64,000 bases of DNA, taken from the NCBI GenBank assembly GCA_015680685.1, contig MNCI01015984.1:303314-367313 (forward strand). The letters are read 5' to 3'. The DNA is from Gnetum montanum. Lineage: Eukaryota; Streptophyta; Gnetopsida; Gnetales; Gnetaceae. The notes below the pieces were generated by a model. The model did not search any database, was not told the DNA's origin, and worked only from the letters and a program-made list of their open reading frames with translations. The translations under genes were made by a program, and so were the position numbers. Position 1 is the first letter of the stretch. Each line of letters starts with the position of its first letter. This document shows, piece by piece, positions 1 to 12,020 of the stretch.

Positions 1-381
1 ATAGGCATAATCCCTTGATGGGACACTACATATTAAGCAGAACTAAATTTCTTATTTGTACCATGGATTCTGCCCTTAGCCTAACAACATTGCAATGTTA
101 GTACTTTCAGTTTTTGTTAGTACCATACCACTTTTACCTACGAGCCGACGTTGTTTTTAACCACTTCCATTATTTTAAGGTTGTTAAAATAATATTTGTT
201 CTTACCACATGTTTGATTTTTTCTATCACCAAGCACACAATAAAGCAATTCTCTTGTGGTTTTATATTGATGTTCAAATACCATTTCTTTTATTGGTAAA
301 TGCAGAAATTACAGGAACCTTTTGGTTCACTGTTTTGTTAGCTGATTATTTATCAAGCTTTGATGATTTGTTATGTTGCAG

Positions 382-1399
382 ATTCAGAGTAAGTTAAAGG
401 AGAGAATTGAATGTGCAAGGAAAGATAGAGAGGCTGCAGAGCTTGAGAAGGCAATGCAAGAGGAAAATGCTAGTAAGATTCTTGCTATGGAAGAATGTCA
501 GATGGCAATGGTGAATGAGGAATCTAAACAGCTCGAGGTAGAGGCTGAAGCTAACGCAAAGGTTTGTGATTACTTGATTGTTTGATTATGTAAGTTGAAA
601 AGTTTCACAAATTTTATTATGATTTGAAGACATTTTGTAAACTCGTTGTCTTCTATGCAGTTAAAGGAGTTTCTAATTGATCGCAGTCTTGTTGCTGATG
701 GATTACAGTAAGCAATTAAGATTCTCCCTTTGCAAACCAGAAATTGGTACCGTGAAGTCAATCTATGGGACAAAAATGCTAATGCTGAATGTTCTTATGT
801 TGTTTGCCAGGGGAGAAGTATCAGTGCTCTGTGAAGATTTAGAGCTACTGAAGGTACAGATTGACGAAGGTATAGCAAAACTGAAACATGGAATTAAAGG
901 TATGAGATGTGAAGTTGAGGACATCAAGGAGAAGACAAGACTGAAAAATTCGAGTGTATTATCAGCTGAGAGCATGTTAAGGAAAGCCGGATGTCATGAA
1001 CCTATTATACGTGACCAAGCTCTGAGAAGTCAAATTGAAAGCTTTGGCCAGGATCCTCTGTATGAAAATATTGAAAGATTCAGTCCTGTTGCATCCTGTC
1101 AGTCTTCTGTACATGGTTCTGTTATTATTGACAAATCCGGTCCTGTTGCATCTCATCATTCATCTGGTTCTGGTTCAGTTCATTCCTTATCATCCCTAGG
1201 TGATGACAGGAAGGCTTCCATTGTGCACTCTTCTTCATCTCTCAGCAATGTTAAGAGTGACCGCTCATTTGGCTCCGTTCACTCTCCATCATCTTTTAGG
1301 GATGACAAGGATGGTTACACAACTATTGAAACAGACAATCAGTGTAGGTTGAAGATTGATTTAAATGATGGGGAATGGCAGATCTTAACTGTTGAATAA
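382..1399 (+). CDS. CUE-domain-containing coiled-coil protein, C-terminal three exons (5' part lies outside the window)
   Basis: Three exons join in frame: 382-561, 661-707 and 811-1399 (stop TAA), each bounded by AG/GT. The visible 271 residues begin with a highly charged coiled coil (IQSKLKERIECARKDREAAE), continue through LKEFLIDRSLVADGLQ and GEVSVLCEDLELLK, and end in a Ser-rich tail. The order (E/K-rich coil, then L-x-x-F-L-x-D-R-x-x-V-x-D-x-L-Q-G-E-[IV]-S-V) is the hallmark of the C-terminal half of the plant 'ubiquitin system component Cue' proteins (At5g32440-like). In that family an N-terminal CUE domain is expected to bind ubiquitin. The CUE domain itself is not in this window, so the family call rests on the tail. 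The Ser/His/Gly-rich segment at 1,080-1,300 contains imperfect repeats of SGPVASHHSS/SSVHGS type and is less conserved. Bases 1-381 look like the preceding intron. Confidence 0.72.
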
Positions 1400-4300
1400 A
1401 ATGATGCGTGAAGACTAACAGCTTTACTCAGTATGGTCTGCATTGCAGCTTCTTTGGCCACTTTGAATTTTGTTCCACGCTGCTGTTTCTTTTTTATTGT
1501 TTGATTTAACTAAGGATTTAGTGTGTTCGGGTATTTTGAATCAGTTCTTGTTATTGGATGAACACAGAATATCTGTTTTTTGTCAACATTCTAAGAATGG
1601 AATGAAATTAACTGGCATGCCTACTGAATATCTCAGTTTTGTATTACCTGATTAGGGATCTTTTCCCCCCTGAAAGTTGTGACTTGAAAATTAGTTGCAA
1701 GTTGCCGATGTATATTTTGCATATACCTTGGAACTGGATTGTGATAAGTGTGTAACAGTGGTTTCATGGTTTAGATGGACGTTTGCTGTTTTCTGGCATG
1801 ATTATGTTTGGTTAATATCTTTTTCAATGGTAAAGAATGAAATAATGTCTTGTGGCGTTTTCCCAATATTGTGATGAATCTACATTTATTTTCGGACTTG
1901 TATGTGTACATCAAAAATTTTCTGCATCCAGAGTAACTTAAATAATCCTCCGTTTTGTTTTGCTTTGTTGTGGGATCACTTTGAACAGGGGCTGGACTTT
2001 ACCAAGATGTTGAATCGAGTTTTGTTATAGCTTGAACAAATATTTTTAATTTTTTCGGTCATTGGTAAATGACTTTTTCACGTGACCAAACTCTCTGATA
2101 AATCACGTTTTTTTTCTACTATCGACTAAAGTTAATGTTATTTAATAGTTTTAGAATTAATGAATGTTATTAAAGTTATAAGAATCTGACTTTTATTTTT
2201 TTCTCCACCATATTGTGATGTGGATCTTAATTATTATTAATAAGTTACTTTGTTATGTTATTTAATTTATTAAGTTATCGTGATTAGTTATTTAAATTAT
2301 ATTTTGATGTTGTTGTGGTAGGTTATTAAGTTAAACAAACACAATGAAATAACAGTTTTAGGGTGTTACAAAAATGGTTTGCCTTTACCTTAATATTAAA
2401 ATTGTTAAGTTGAATGTTACATGTTAGTTATAAGTTATTTAGGTTATCAAATTGTTAATTATGTTATTAAATCTAGATCATTGACTATGATCATTATTAT
2501 AAGTTACCTTGATACGTTGTTACATAAATATGGTTTTATATTTAACTTGTTACTATTTTATATTGTTATTATTTTGACATGGATTTATAATTATTGTTTT
2601 ATGCTATTACTATTTTAACCCTGCTGTATAGTTGGTGTAGTTGTTTACAAATATGTGAGGATAGATTTAGTGTGGTGCATTACATGCCAAAGCAAGAGAA
2701 GCAATTGACAGGATACCATTAGCCATTGAAATAAATTTTGCATCTAAACTAATTAATTGAAAAGAGGCTGAAGTAGAGTTGCTATCATTTATACCTTTGA
2801 ATATGCATAGAACTTTACATCACCTCTAAAATGTAACCAATAATCATATGCAAAGTGTAATGTGAGAAGCCATGATCTCTTGCATAAATTTTGAAAGATA
2901 AAAAATAGCAAATTCCTAATCAATCATAAATTCTGAATAACAAATTAAAAAAATAAATACAAAAAAGTATTAACAGAAGTAAAAATTTATAAATTATAAA
3001 TTTAATATTTGTTATTGAACTTAATCTTTTAATTGAATAATATTGACTTTTCAACTGTTATTGCCGTTGCAGTTTTATCCACTTTGCTATGCCTAAGCAT
3101 TTTATGCGGCTTAAAATACGCTTCACAGTAATATTATCTGGATTATTTAGATTTTTCTATTTTGGTTTATACCCATTAATATTCCTGTACTCCAATACCC
3201 TTAACAAAAATTGAAAACTAAATTAACAACTTCACAAGCCTCCTGAATCATGTTTAAAACTAAATTAGCAACAACCCAGATACTTTCTATTTTGTATAGC
3301 ATCATTTCATTTTGTTCTGATAAATTATCATGCTTTTCATTATGATTTTCACGGTCTCTGCGATGCATCGTTATGACTGAATTTTGATTATCTCTGCAAC
3401 GCAACCATTGATACGATTTTATTTACTTCTGCTAAACCATCATTAATTATATGAAACAAGTTGCGGACAATTTTCGTAATCTCTGCAACACCGTTATTAA
3501 CAATTCGGCAACGTGCAACAAATCTCTTTATTCCAATTTTGAATAACAATCCTACAAAGCAAAAATAAATTTTACTTTCTTTAATAACGGTTCAGTATTA
3601 ACAAATCTACAATTTTGAATGAAATCTCTGAGATTTGTGAGTTTTGATCATTATTAGATGTGAGAGATTTTATAGATATTTTTGAATAACATTATTTTCA
3701 TTCTTGATTTCTTTGATTCATTTATTAATATCATGGACACAAAACCAAACTGCACTGCACTGGAATCCTTCGTACAATCGTCCAAAGAAAAAACAGAAAA
3801 TTGAAATAGAAATCTCCGATCAAATTTGTAGAAGAGGGACAGTCCGGAAAAACCAACAATAACAACAAAGGTGACAAACTTTGTTGCTAGTTACAGATAT
3901 CCACGAGCCGTCAAAGTACCTTATATATTAGCTTTGACCATTTTAAATGTAGGATTTGTTGTTTCCCTGTTAAATAAAATTGTTCTTATTATTTATCATT
4001 ATGTCTTCAATGTCTTTCAACATTTTCCAAGCCCTAAGATGATTTAGTTTTGGATAGACCTTTTTAGGTGCCTCATCTTAAGAATTAATTTGGTGAAGGA
4101 TGAGGTTAAAACTTGTGTTGGTTTTATTTTAATTTTTTTATCTTGGGCCTTTTAATTTTTTCTATCTAGGTACTCATGAAGCTCCACTATTTGCCTTTTG
4201 TTAATAGAGATCTCTTGTATCGAAGTTGCAATGATTGCTTTTTTTTGCTTGTGTTGGATGTGTCCTAGCCATTATAAATCTAGGTTTACCTTCTTCAAAA

Positions 4301-5040
4301 ATAATTGATGAGATCATGTAACATAGAAAATTTCAATGGATCCAAAATCCAAACCCTTGGCCAAGAAACCATTAAATGAAAAATCGACTCAAAACATAGG
4401 AAGCACTACCATACAAAGGCAAAAACATCATAAACACAATTCAATCAAATTTACTTTCCAAACACCTCCACAATATTATAGAAATCAAATGTACCATAAA
4501 TCTTCAAACTCAAACCAAAAAAGATTTGTATAATAAATTCTTACCATAAACTTTATACATAACCCCTTAATGTAAAAGCTCACATTAGAGAGAGCCTTAT
4601 TCAAGCATGTGAATTAATGAACAAAAATAGAAATAGGGACAGATGAGAAAAGATTCGTGGTTTTAAAATTCCTTTGCTAGGCATAAGTCATATTTACATG
4701 TTTATTGTAACAAGTCATACAAGTCACAACCAAGATATATAACTCAACATTGCTCACCAAAATCAAACTGATGACTTAGAGCTTTCAAATCAAGAATCTT
4801 TACCACTAACCTAACACCCCATTGTTAAGTCATCAATAATTAACACATCAATCAATCCAAACTCAACACATATTTACTTGATCTAGGTGACTAAATAGGT
4901 GTGTTACATATGCTTTCACTAAAATTACATTTAATGTACTATCTTACTTCTACTAATTTTTAAACCTATTAATTCTAGAGTCTATCTCAATTTTTCCATT
5001 TTAGAAGCAATATTTGCTTGAAATATATCCAACTATCATA
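1400..5040. other. AT-rich intergenic region, no gene recognised
   Basis: The first ~500 bases are probably the 3' UTR of the CUE-type gene. The remainder is very AT-rich, with stops in all frames. I see no convincing coding region, RNA gene or complete element. Short open stretches such as 4,336-4,533 are Lys/Asn/Gln-rich low-complexity translations without family resemblance. Confidence 0.6.
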
Positions 5041-5084
5041 TACAAATAATGGACATTATTATTTTGGCTGAGAGGCCAACACGT

Positions 5085-5170
5085 CTAGCGCAATGCCGAG
5101 GAGGGGGGAGGAGTGAAGTTTGTCGCCCTGCCACATCACATGCCACGTAATATCCACAAAGTGGAAAAAA
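5085..5170 (+). repeat. Dispersed repeat, copy 1 of 3
   Basis: This ~85-bp segment (GC-rich purine tract, then TTTGTCGCCCTGCCACATCA and CCACGTAATATCCACAAAG) has diverged relatives at 48,095-48,200 and 49,148-49,245. All three share the order: purine-rich GGGGGAG block, TTTGT(C/T)(G/A)CCCTCC, CATG-CCACGTAAAATCCCA. The element type is unknown. Confidence 0.45.
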
Positions 5171-5330
5171 ATACAAACCAAAGAGCCATAAGTTTTCGTA
5201 TTCTCGTTGTACACAAATACAAACCAAAAAGCCACAAGTTTTTGTATTCCTAATGCGCACATAAAAAGGCCAAACGCAACCAATTGTGGAATTGGAATTG
5301 GAATGGGAATGGGAATGGGAATTCCATTTT
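5160..5330. repeat. Short tandem duplication followed by a GGAATT/GGAATG microsatellite
   Basis: A unit of about 48 bp containing AAATACAAACCAAAGAGCCA is repeated once with changes (5,170-5,265). It is followed by seven hexamers of GGAATT/GGAATG type at 5,288-5,327, directly in front of the protease pseudogene. Confidence 0.7.
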
Positions 5331-5385
5331 CATTCCATCTTCGGCTTCGTCTTCGTCTTTGTCTGCGACTGCTATTGTAGGGCAC

Positions 5386-5931
5386 CTAGCCCAACTAAAC
5401 CAACTTCAATGATGTTGGCTTCAAAGCTCTACCGGAGCGTTGGAAAGGCACCTACGATGGTGCCCGTGCTTCAGCTGCAACAACAAGCTCATCGGTGTGC
5501 TTCTTCAACCAGGGCAGCAATAAGGTGATTGGCCAGTCAGACCTCTTAGCATCTGTGCTTGACACCAAGGGCCACAACACACACACATCATTGATGATTG
5601 CCAGCAGCGTTGTGGCCGATGCCAATGTGCTCGAATACGCCAACGGAACCGCTTGCGGCATGGCTCGACGTGCAAGAATTGCCATCTACAAGGTCTACTG
5701 GGATTGCAGCTGCTTTAGCTCTAACATCCTCGCAGCCATGGACGCTGCTCTATCCGACAGTGTCGACATGCTCTTGCTCTCACTTGACGGCAACCTATAG
5801 CAGTACTATGCTAACAACATCGCTATCGGTGCCTTCACCGCTGTGGTCCATCTCGACGTCTTTGTCACCTACTTGGCTAGGAACTCTGGACCTAGCATCG
5901 GCATCGCCTCGAATCTCATGCAATGGATCAT
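5386..5931 (+). pseudogene. Subtilisin-like serine protease (subtilase) pseudogene, 5' fragment, interrupted by LTR element 1
   Basis: The translation follows the middle of plant subtilases: a WKG motif (ERWKGTYDG), CNNKLIG in one frame and CFFNQGSNKVIG in the next, then DTKGHNTHTS around the catalytic His (family GHGTHT), YANGTACGMARRARIAIYKV, SSNILAAMDAALSDSVDMLL, a TAG stop at 5,798-5,800, AIGAFTAV and ARNSGP (family AGNSGP). Defects are a frameshift near 5,495, the in-frame stop, the G-to-N change beside the catalytic His, and the missing N-terminal Asp region. It stops exactly at the target-site duplication of element 1 and continues in frame at 12,776. It is a dead copy. The active family consists of secreted apoplastic proteases. 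Confidence 0.88.
5927..5931 (+). repeat. Target-site duplication of element 1, left copy (ATCAT)
   Basis: ATCAT precedes the TGATGGG start of the 5' LTR and recurs right after the CTCATCA end of the 3' LTR at 12,771-12,775. Removing one copy plus the element rejoins the subtilase reading frame. Confidence 0.92.
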
Positions 5932-6727
5932 TGATGGGAAGCGATATCGCATGGGCCGCGATATCGCATCCCACGCGATATCGCAGTCCACCGCCAGTTC
6001 TATAAATAAGAGGGGGCTCTCCCTTGTTTCTCATCCTAGGCTTAGACTGTAGTGAAGCTATGGCAATTTGATCCCTCCAGAGATAGAATATTTTCCATGT
6101 GCCCACAGTAGGAGCTCCAAAGTGAACGGATCTTTATTCGAGCAAATATTATACTTGAACACATGTTTGTGTACGACAATAAAGACGAACTTCTTGGATA
6201 AACCTTGCAGTGCATGGAATAGGCTAAATAGAATTTTATTTATTGTTATTTATTGTTTATCATTTAAATGCTTTCTTAGCTATTAAATCTCTCTCAACCC
6301 TTCTCTCTTAGTTAAGTGCCTCAGTACGACCACTTCGAGCATGTGCGTTACGCTTGGTGATCCCAGCAACGACTAACGTTTGGTAACCAAGGTTGCATTG
6401 GTTCAGAGTATAAACGGTAAGTGGGAACAGATGCTGACGCTAGGTTAATTCAACCGTAGTTAGTTAGTTAAAGTTAGTTAATTAGTCTCTTCAACCCTTC
6501 ACCTCTCAGCATAGGAGATAAAACAGAAAAGACATAAAAATCACATACCTCAGACTTACTTAACCATACAACCGTGACAACTACAAGTAAGTCTAGGAAG
6601 ACAATGAATAATTAACCTTAAGTGTTCCATGAGGTGTGTAGGCACTTAGTCTGCGGAGTTCGACCAGATCGTGCGTGCTACGCTCGTATTCGTATGGTTG
6701 AGTGTAGGGGTACCTCGCCACTCATCA
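5932..6727 (+). repeat. Element 1 5' LTR (796 bp)
   Basis: It starts TGATGGG and ends CTCATCA. Three perfect GCGATATCGC palindromes lie at 5,941, 5,958 and 5,975 (17-bp period), followed by a TATA box TATAAATAAG at 6,001. The ATATCGC-to-CTCATCA part is nearly identical to 12,021-12,770. R/U5 contains the ACAATAAAGACGAAC segment shared with the antisense relic LTR at 31.1-31.9 kb. Confidence 0.92.
5941..6010 (+). promoter_or_regulatory. Element 1 U3 promoter: palindrome array plus TATA box
   Basis: Three copies of the 10-bp palindrome GCGATATCGC are spaced exactly 17 bp apart, and the last ends 17 nt before TATAAATAAG. The same distance from last palindrome to TATA occurs in element 2. Assignment as the LTR promoter is inference from position and the TATA box. 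Confidence 0.6.
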
Positions 6728-6728
6728 T

Positions 6729-6746
6729 TGGCGCCGCTACCCGGGA
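6729..6746 (+). other. Primer binding site, tRNA-Asp type
   Basis: TGGCGCCGCTACCCGGGA begins one base after the 5' LTR. It matches 15 of 18 positions of the complement of the plant tRNA-Asp 3' end including CCA, the primer reported for Athila/Calypso-type elements. Confidence 0.72.
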
Positions 6747-6872
6747 CTAAGTGTTTGTGCACTACGTAGAACATAGGAAATTATCCACATCGTTGAGAGC
6801 TTAAACAAACCCTTAGGGTTAATTAAATAAAAAATTATATAATAGTTAATCAACACACCGAATTAAGCTAAA

Positions 6873-9800
6873 ATGTCTTCTTCTTCGAACAAAAGCAATT
6901 CACCACCTAGGGATCATACTAGAAATAGTCGGCAGTCTAAAACACATAACCAAAATTAGCCAGTTCCTCAACAATATAGGTTGGTATATACTCATCCCGA
7001 TGAGTATATATCTAATTTTACTTTTATCCTCTATCAGGATGAACAGATGTGCTGGAGAGATTTGCAAGGTAACATAGTGTTACCTCCAGATCGAGCAGTC
7101 CCTAACATGCTTCTCTGTGCTCTGGCATAGATAAGAATGACAGAATTATACGCTGAATACGTTGCGGCAGATTTTGACATGAGGGATTACCATCCCACAG
7201 AAGCACAACGTTTAAGGGACTCACGGTAGGAGAGCCACCATACATTGTTGAAGGGCAAAGGGGTCNTCCTTCTTCTTCCCCTTCATCACATCATTCATCC
7301 TCTCCTTCCACATTAAGGTGCAACCACAAAGAACATAACAGTGAGGATAAGGGTAAACAAAACGAGAGACCTCGACGAGAGAGTCGAGAGAGAGGACAAG
7401 GACATGAACGAAGGGAAAGTAGGGAACAATGTAGACATCATAGATGTCATGAAAGAGATGATCATGACAAACCCCTACTTGCCACCCGAAGCATGTTAAA
7501 TATCACGGAGGTAGTTAGAATACCAACAAGGCATCAAAAAGATAGCCGAATCAAGCACTTCGACATGAACAATATCCCACGCTTTAAGGGGGGATACAAC
7601 GCTGATCCGAAAAATCATTTACAGGAATTTCATGATGTCTGCGCCTTGCAAAACATAGAAAATGAGTGGCAGAAACTAAAGCTGTTTCCTAGGATAGTCA
7701 TAAAGGAAGCAGAGAGTTGGTACCGGTCCTTAGAGCCGGAAACCATTAGGAGGTGGAGTACAATGTTAGAACTCTTCAACGATAAATATCAAACGTACTC
7801 CAGAGTGTCTAACTTGTGTAAGCAGATCCAAGGATGGAAGCAAGGTAATCATGAACCCTTGGATGCTACCATGGGCCGCCACTACGCATTGTTACATAGT
7901 TGCACAGGCCATGGTTACACACAACGGGATCAACTTCGCCATCTCGTAGATGGCCTAAGGTATGAAACTAGGAGAACCCTTGGGACATATGCCCAAGGGA
8001 GACTATCAGAACTTAGATCCCATGAAATTCATCGCTTGTTGGAGCAAGTAGCCAAAGAAGAAGGGAAGTTATGAAAAAGAGAGAGTGCGGAAAAATATAA
8101 CCGTGATCCTTCCCTTCGGAAGAGGGAAGTGAGATTCTACAATGAAGAGGATGAGTCGCCACTTGAAAAGTTGGTGAATAGGAAAACCTTGCTACTTCAA
8201 AAGCTAACAATGGAGGTAGTGGCTAAGGTAAATCAGATACAAGACTCCTTGAATAGTAGATTTGAACTTGTCCTGAAAATCGTAGAGGAGTCTAAGGAGG
8301 AACGAAGTAGTGACAAGAACAAGACAAAGCGGAGAGATTCAAGCCCTGCACGTGACAAGGGTAAGGGAAAAATGAACATCTCCGATGAGGTTGTGGACTC
8401 GAACACAGACAATGATAGTAGATGTGAGATCTGCCAATATGACCATCCTAAAGGATGTTGTCCAATCATCTCAAATCTACAAGAGTCTAGGGTGTATGCA
8501 CTCAACCCGAGACTTAACCAACGGCAGACACCCCGAAGGTTACCTTATCCCCAAGGTAACCCAAGGCAATTCTACCAACTGTTAACGTACTATCCAAATG
8601 GAACTCCACCACAACCCATCGGGCAACATCAGCAGTGGCAATACCCACAGTCATTGGGGATGCCACCGCCGAAACATCAGTACCCTTACCGACAACCAAA
8701 CCCATATGGATACTACGTGCAGCAGTCGGTTTCTCCAAGTGACTCCATGGGTCACATAACTCCCCAACGCCACTACCAAGTTCAGGAGTACTTTAGAAGG
8801 ACTCCTTCTCCTCTGGGAGACACTCCACATCCATACCATCCTCCACATCCATACCATCCTCCAAATCCAACCGCAACTATTCCGTCGGTAGTTCCCATAC
8901 CACCCACTCCAACAATGCAAGGGGAACTCCCCACTCAACTGCAGCAACGTAACGCTACGAGAGCCGTAAATATTCAACCCGTTGCTAGTTCTAACAACCA
9001 CAAAAAGAGAAGACCTTTCTTCAGAACCAAAAGCCTAGACAAGCTCTCACAACCACAAGTGGTTGAGTCAGTGCATGCACCTTCAACATACAAGGCTTCG
9101 AAGCTCCCTTCAAACCAAAATCAGAGCTTAACGCATACGATTATGTTAACACATACCATAACCGACTGGATCAAGGTAGGCCACCTTCCCAAGAAACTAT
9201 CTGACCCTGGAAGTCCCTTAATCTACCTCCAAGTCACCGGGAACGAACCACATAAGGCTCTTCTTGACTTAGGTTCTGGAGTCAACTTAATATCACGAGA
9301 GATGTATCAATCCTGGAACCTGCCCCAACTTAAGAAGAGAAATATTCAACTAGAGCTGGCAGACCAGTCCATCACCATTCCCTTGGAATTGGTGGAGAAC
9401 ATTGTTACCACTGTGTATGGTTGGTCATACCCAGCAGATTTCTTGGTGATAGAAGTTAACAAAAACGAAGGGAACTTCTCAATTATAATGGGAAGGGCAT
9501 GGTTAAGCACAATAGACGCATGCCTAGGGATCCATGATCTTTCCTTGGAAATATCTAAGGTAAACATTTATGGAAATATCGAGAAGAAGAAAGTTCCATG
9601 CATCACATATAGTGACTCAGAGGGTGATGACATGCAGGAATCATGGGTAATGCGAAATTTAACATCTCCTACATGTAACCGGTGTGCACCAGAGGATAAC
9701 ATTCCAAGGTGTCTGTATGTAGCAACCACTCAACAAGAGAATACCCAGTGGTTGATAGCTGATCAAGATAGCAGCTCAACAACATGCATGGAACGAGCTG

Positions 9801-9988
9801 AGGGAACAACTCATGCCCACAACGAAGACATAGATACATTGGAGTATGAGCGTCGTCGACTTCCACCCCTTAGTCTAAGAACATCAATGGGGAGAAGTTG
9901 GGCACTTTTAAGAAATTCAAATAGATGCTCATTATTTCAAATCTCTCCCTTTCCATTCAGTCATGGGGGAGATGGCCACCTATGTTGA
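6873..9988 (+). pseudogene. Decayed gag-protease frame of element 1
   Basis: A likely start ATG is at 6,873. Early stops (CAG-to-TAG-like) and a frame change near 7,227 follow. From there one frame runs to 9,988 with a single internal TGA at 8,072-8,074. Residues translated from 7,550-8,060 resemble the Retrotrans_gag domain (RFKGGYNADPKNHLQEF, LKLFPRIVIKEAESWY). A zinc-knuckle-like CEICQYDHPKGCC (CX2CX3HX4C) is at about 8,425, then a Pro/Gln/Tyr-rich linker. A retropepsin domain follows, with the catalytic loop LLDLGSGVNLIS near 9,258 and the flap/GRAW segment IIMGRAWLSTIDACLG near 9,485. Capsid/nucleocapsid and polyprotein-processing roles are known for these families. The frame is broken as it stands. 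Confidence 0.82.
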
Positions 9989-10015
9989 TTATTTGGGGGC
10001 CCTCAATTCTTTTAA

Positions 10016-10245
10016 GTTTTCTTTTTGCACATTTTTGTTTTACACATTTTTTTTACACATTTTTGTTTTACACTTTTTTGTTTTACACGTTTTTGTTTTA
10101 CACATTTTTGTTTTACACATTTTTGTTTTGCACATTTTTGTGTTACACGTTTTTGTTTTACATGTATTTGTTTTACACATTTTTGTTTTACACGTTTTTG
10201 TCTTACACATGTTTGTTTCACATTTTTGTTTTACAAATTTCTTTA
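10016..10245 (+). repeat. 15-bp minisatellite inside element 1
   Basis: About 14 tandem copies of a 15-bp unit (TTTTTGTTTTACACA and variants) follow directly after the end of the protease frame, where pol would be expected. Long open translations on both strands here are artefacts of the 3n period. Confidence 0.9.
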
Positions 10246-12020
10246 ACTTTTCTTTTTTTTGTTTTACAACATCGTTATACTTTTTCATTTTGTGTGTGTG
10301 TGTGTGTTACCCACCTTGTAAGTTTGTCATTCAATAAGTGTTCTTCATGATGGTATGAACTGTTTTTATATTGATTGCTCATGTTTGGTTTTTACCTTTA
10401 AGTCATGATGTTGATACTAAGGTATGGTTCTTTTGATATAGCAGGCAATGAGTCCACTTCATCCATTCATCCACCAAGTTCTATGGTATCTCTCGACTTG
10501 GAAATGTACAATCCCTTTCTAATAAAAACTATAACGAATTAGTGACTTGGCATTTCTCAAACTAAGGAAGGACTCAAGGATTGAAAAGGGTGTGGCTTCA
10601 AGAGAACTTGATGCATTTGTGTTGGCCATTCTCTTGGGTACTTGGATGCTTTCTTCTTGAGTTTTCTTACCATTTCAACGTTACTCAATCATCGGAAGCT
10701 GAGCAAATAAAAATAAAAAAGTCTTTGCATGGTGTGGTTCTCACGCATAAACACATAAAACAAAAAACAAAAAAAAAGTGAGAATTCAAAGCACACCCCT
10801 TAGACGAAATAATAATTTGGGCTACAAGCATTGGTTAAGGAACCAACACAAATGTTGTTCCCTCTAACTTAGGCCCTCCTTTGTTTCGTCGGAATGGTGG
10901 TGGCTCTTGGGTGAAGGCATTCTTGTTACTTCAAGAGGATGGATTGGCCGAATACATTGATGCAAAGTCACTGGATGTGGTATGTTTGAGGCTGGACTTG
11001 GAATGGGATCTACTAAGTCACATTAATCATGAAATCCACAAGGGGTTGTACACCACCTTGTTCTTGAGACTCCATTCCATTCTATTCTCTCCATCCTTCT
11101 CTCCATTGTTCACCTCCTTGCCGGTTGTATCATTAGTGTATATTTTGGTAGATACATTGTTTTTCTTTTGGTAAATTCTTACGGTTAAGACTTTAACTCT
11201 TGTTCCAAATGACATTCCCAGAGTCTACGGACTCTTTGAATGTGGGTTTTCAGGGCATTAAGGGCATGAGCCTACTTTGGGGAGGACCCACTGACATTCT
11301 TCTTTGGTGCATCGGTTACATTCTTTCCCTTAACATTTTTGCAATTAATTTTATTTTGTTCATTTCCATCTTGACATCCATTTCATTGATGTTATAGTTG
11401 TTCCTTTTTCTCCATCTTTCTTGTTCTTTCTCTTTCTTCATTCTATCGCTACCGGAGGTTCGCTCTTAGTCATGGGGGTCCAGACCCAAATTTTTTTGAT
11501 TTTTTCCTAACCCCTACACCTTCGGTAGTCACCACTCTTATATCTCCAGATTCGTATCAGCCATACCACAACTTAGCCAATGGACATGGACCTTTCACCG
11601 AAGCAAAGTATCAATTGCATTATGATTCATTTACCCTTGCTAATAAAAGACTATGTTATGTGTGCAGATGGAAATCATATAACAACGGATTGGATCTGGA
11701 GAGAACACTTGGAATGGAGCAGTGTTGAAAGCAACTATGCAAGGAGCAAGATTGATAGCGCATTTATGGATGGACAACGAAAGGCGCAATCTTGGTGTTG
11801 GCAGCAGCAAAAATTCTCTCTCTCTTTCTTAGCTACCAAATAAGGCCTGATGTCAATGTATAAGGTGTTCACTCTTGTTGTCATGAACACCAGTTTTGTC
11901 TTGTCTTGTAATGATGATCCGTTCACATGTCATCCCATTAGTTCCATTTGAGTCAATAATCCCATACCGTCCTAATATTTTGTACGAAACTCGAGGACGA
12001 GTTTTTATTCAGTCATGGGG
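10246..12020 (+). other. Element 1 3' internal region, no recognised domain
   Basis: It contains a (TG)n run (10,291-10,307) and a segment TTTGGGGAGGACCCACT near 11,276 that recurs in element 2 at about 36,005. A short open stretch at about 11,545-11,720 resembles no family I know. Just before the 3' LTR lie AGTCAATAATCCCATACC and CATTCAGTCATGGGG blocks, both also conserved in element 2. The last block sits where a polypurine tract should be. No RT or integrase motif was found in any frame. Confidence 0.55.

Noticed and set aside
10012-10350. Long open frames on both strands (Cys/Phe/Thr- or Lys/Cys-rich proteins)
   Set aside because: They are translations of a 15-bp minisatellite whose period is a multiple of three. 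No start context or family resemblance.
6900-12020. Possible reverse transcriptase or integrase in element 1
   Set aside because: I looked for YxDD-like RT, RNase H and HHCC/DDE integrase motifs in the frames available and found none. The 11,580-11,843 open stretch has no such motif.
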